A DNA stretch of 6,205 bases from Chloroflexota bacterium. GTDB taxonomy: Bacteria; Chloroflexota; Limnocylindria; QHBO01. Shown one piece after another: positions 5,837 to 6,205 of the stretch. A model generated the notes under the pieces. That model saw only the letters and a list, made by a program, of their open reading frames with translations, ran no database searches and had not been told where the DNA came from. Both the position numbers and the translations under genes were made by a program. The first letter of the stretch is position 1; every line of letters begins with the position of its first letter. Location of the stretch: the NCBI GenBank assembly GCA_013694795.1, contig JACDBS010000241.1, positions 1 to 6,205 of the forward strand, given 5' to 3'.

Positions 5837-6168
5837 TTCTTGCGCTCCTTGGTATGGGTGATGAGATCGGTCATGCGGTTGAGCCGTCCGCGCCACAGGT
5901 CCTCGTAGCGGTCGAGCAGGCGCCGCGCGACGCGAAGCCCCTCGACGTTGGTGCGGACGACCTTGCGACGCCCGATCCGCTGCTTGGTGACGAGCCCCGA
6001 CCGCTCGAGCACCGCGATGTGCTTCTGGACCGCGGCGAAACTCATGGGGTAGTGGCCCGCAAGCTCGGCAACGCCCTCCTCTCCGTCGATCGCCCGGCGT
6101 ACGATGTCACGCCTGGTGGGATCCGCCAGCGCGGCAAATACCCGGTCGACGTCCAATGCGAAGCTCAT
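5833..6168 (-). CDS. ArsR-family winged-helix transcriptional repressor
   Basis: This 111-residue ArsR/SmtB-type regulator has the hallmark FAALADPTRRDIV (11-23), a helix-turn-helix (about 33-56) with recognition helix MSFAAVQKHIAVLE (42-55), and the beta-wing GLVTKQRIGRRKVVR (58-72). The C-terminal helix (about 75-102, with RRLLDRYEDLWRGRL) is the dimerisation and AHSA1-pair-type tail. It contains no cysteine and no CxC motif, so classical thiolate sensing of arsenic, cadmium or zinc is unlikely; effectors of this subgroup are mostly unknown. The ATG at 6166-6168 is chosen because homologues begin MSFALDVDRVF and because the promoter places transcription start at about this codon. An upstream ATG (6178-6180) lies inside the operator. 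It is the first gene of the operon and very probably represses itself. Confidence 0.94.
   Translation of the reverse strand: MSFALDVDRVFAALADPTRRDIVRRAIDGEEGVAELAGHYPMSFAAVQKHIAVLERSGLVTKQRIGRRKVVRTNVEGLRVARRLLDRYEDLWRGRLNRMTDLITHTKERKK
5845..5850 (-). promoter_or_regulatory. Ribosome binding site (AAGGAG) for the AHSA1 gene, inside arsR
   Basis: AAGGAG lies within the last codons of arsR, 8 nt before the GTG at 5834-5836. It decides that GTG over the 20-codon-longer frame and allows re-initiation straight after arsR. Confidence 0.8.
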
Positions 6169-6170
6169 GA

Positions 6171-6190
6171 ATACAACCATACAGTTGTAT
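6171..6190. promoter_or_regulatory. ArsR operator: ATACAAC-N6-GTTGTAT inverted repeat
   Basis: A perfect 7-bp inverted repeat with a 6-bp spacer (20 bp in all) lies 3 nt before the arsR ATG. Its AT-rich content contrasts with the GC-rich surroundings, and its dyad shape is that of a site for a dimeric winged-helix repressor. It covers the -10 box and part of the spacer of the arsR promoter, so binding would block RNA polymerase. Attribution to this ArsR follows from position and from the general autoregulation of the family. Confidence 0.85.
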
Positions 6191-6204
6191 CGGCGAGGCG
6201 TCAA
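6176..6204 (-). promoter_or_regulatory. Sigma-70-type promoter of the arsR operon, probably leaderless
   Basis: Reading the minus strand, TTGACG (6199-6204) is followed after exactly 17 nt by TATGGT (6176-6181). Transcription should start about 6-8 nt beyond the -10, around 6168-6170, which is at or one to two bases before the arsR ATG (6168). No Shine-Dalgarno sequence precedes this ATG. Together these predict a leaderless arsR mRNA. Confidence 0.7.
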
Positions 6205-6205
6205 C

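Noticed and set aside
5162..5908. 248-codon plus-strand open frame opposite the AHSA1 gene
   Set aside because: It overlaps two genes with clear family motifs and shows none itself.
1..6205. CRISPR array, tRNA, rRNA, insertion sequence or phage module
   Set aside because: No regularly spaced repeats, cloverleaf-like segments, transposase or integrase coding, or terminal inverted repeats were seen on either strand.

Overview
This is a GC-rich bacterial window. Leaderless-looking transcription, GTG starts, and the gene families present (a NarL-type histidine kinase with a LuxR-type regulator, an ArsR/AHSA1 pair, a squalene-cyclase-like protein starting MNVIDWLLDSD) fit a soil-type Actinomycetota or Chloroflexota genome. 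I cannot decide between these from the sequence alone. Nearly everything is on the minus strand. The one exception is a small secreted protein gene on the plus strand.

Layout from the left. (1) 1-171, minus: N-terminus of a squalene-cyclase/prenyltransferase-repeat-like protein that runs off the left edge. (2) 287-2724, minus: a two-component system, with the membrane sensor kinase first and the response regulator second, joined by an ATGA overlap. (3) 2838-3299, plus: a secreted protein of unknown function, transcribed divergently from the kinase. (4) 3343-3896, minus: a stretch of broken genes. It holds a 5' piece of a dihydrofolate-reductase-like (RibD_C) gene, fused out of frame to a 3' piece of a probable winged-helix/YcaQ-like gene, followed by a 3' piece of a probable nucleotidyltransferase. 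A 12-bp perfect inverted repeat (3331-3375) sits where this region converges with the secreted-protein gene. (5) 3900-6168, minus: an operon of arsR, an AHSA1/SRPBCC gene, a DUF1579-like gene interrupted by one frameshift, and an alpha/beta hydrolase. The DHFR-like remnant begins 3 nt after the hydrolase stop and so was probably once the operon's fifth gene.

The best-supported regulatory element is at the right edge. A TTGACG / 17 nt / TATGGT promoter has its -10 inside a perfect ATACAAC-N6-GTTGTAT inverted repeat, immediately before the arsR ATG. This predicts a leaderless, ArsR-autorepressed operon. The ArsR has no cysteine, so classical thiolate metal sensing is unlikely. With AHSA1, lipocalin-like and hydrolase partners, binding or processing of a small organic molecule is a reasonable but unproven role.

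I do not see a convincing new defence or mobile system, CRISPR array, tRNA, rRNA or insertion sequence. The most unusual items are the three-gene scar at 3343-3896, the single-base frameshift near 5132, and the altered DNA-recognition helix of the LuxR-type regulator.
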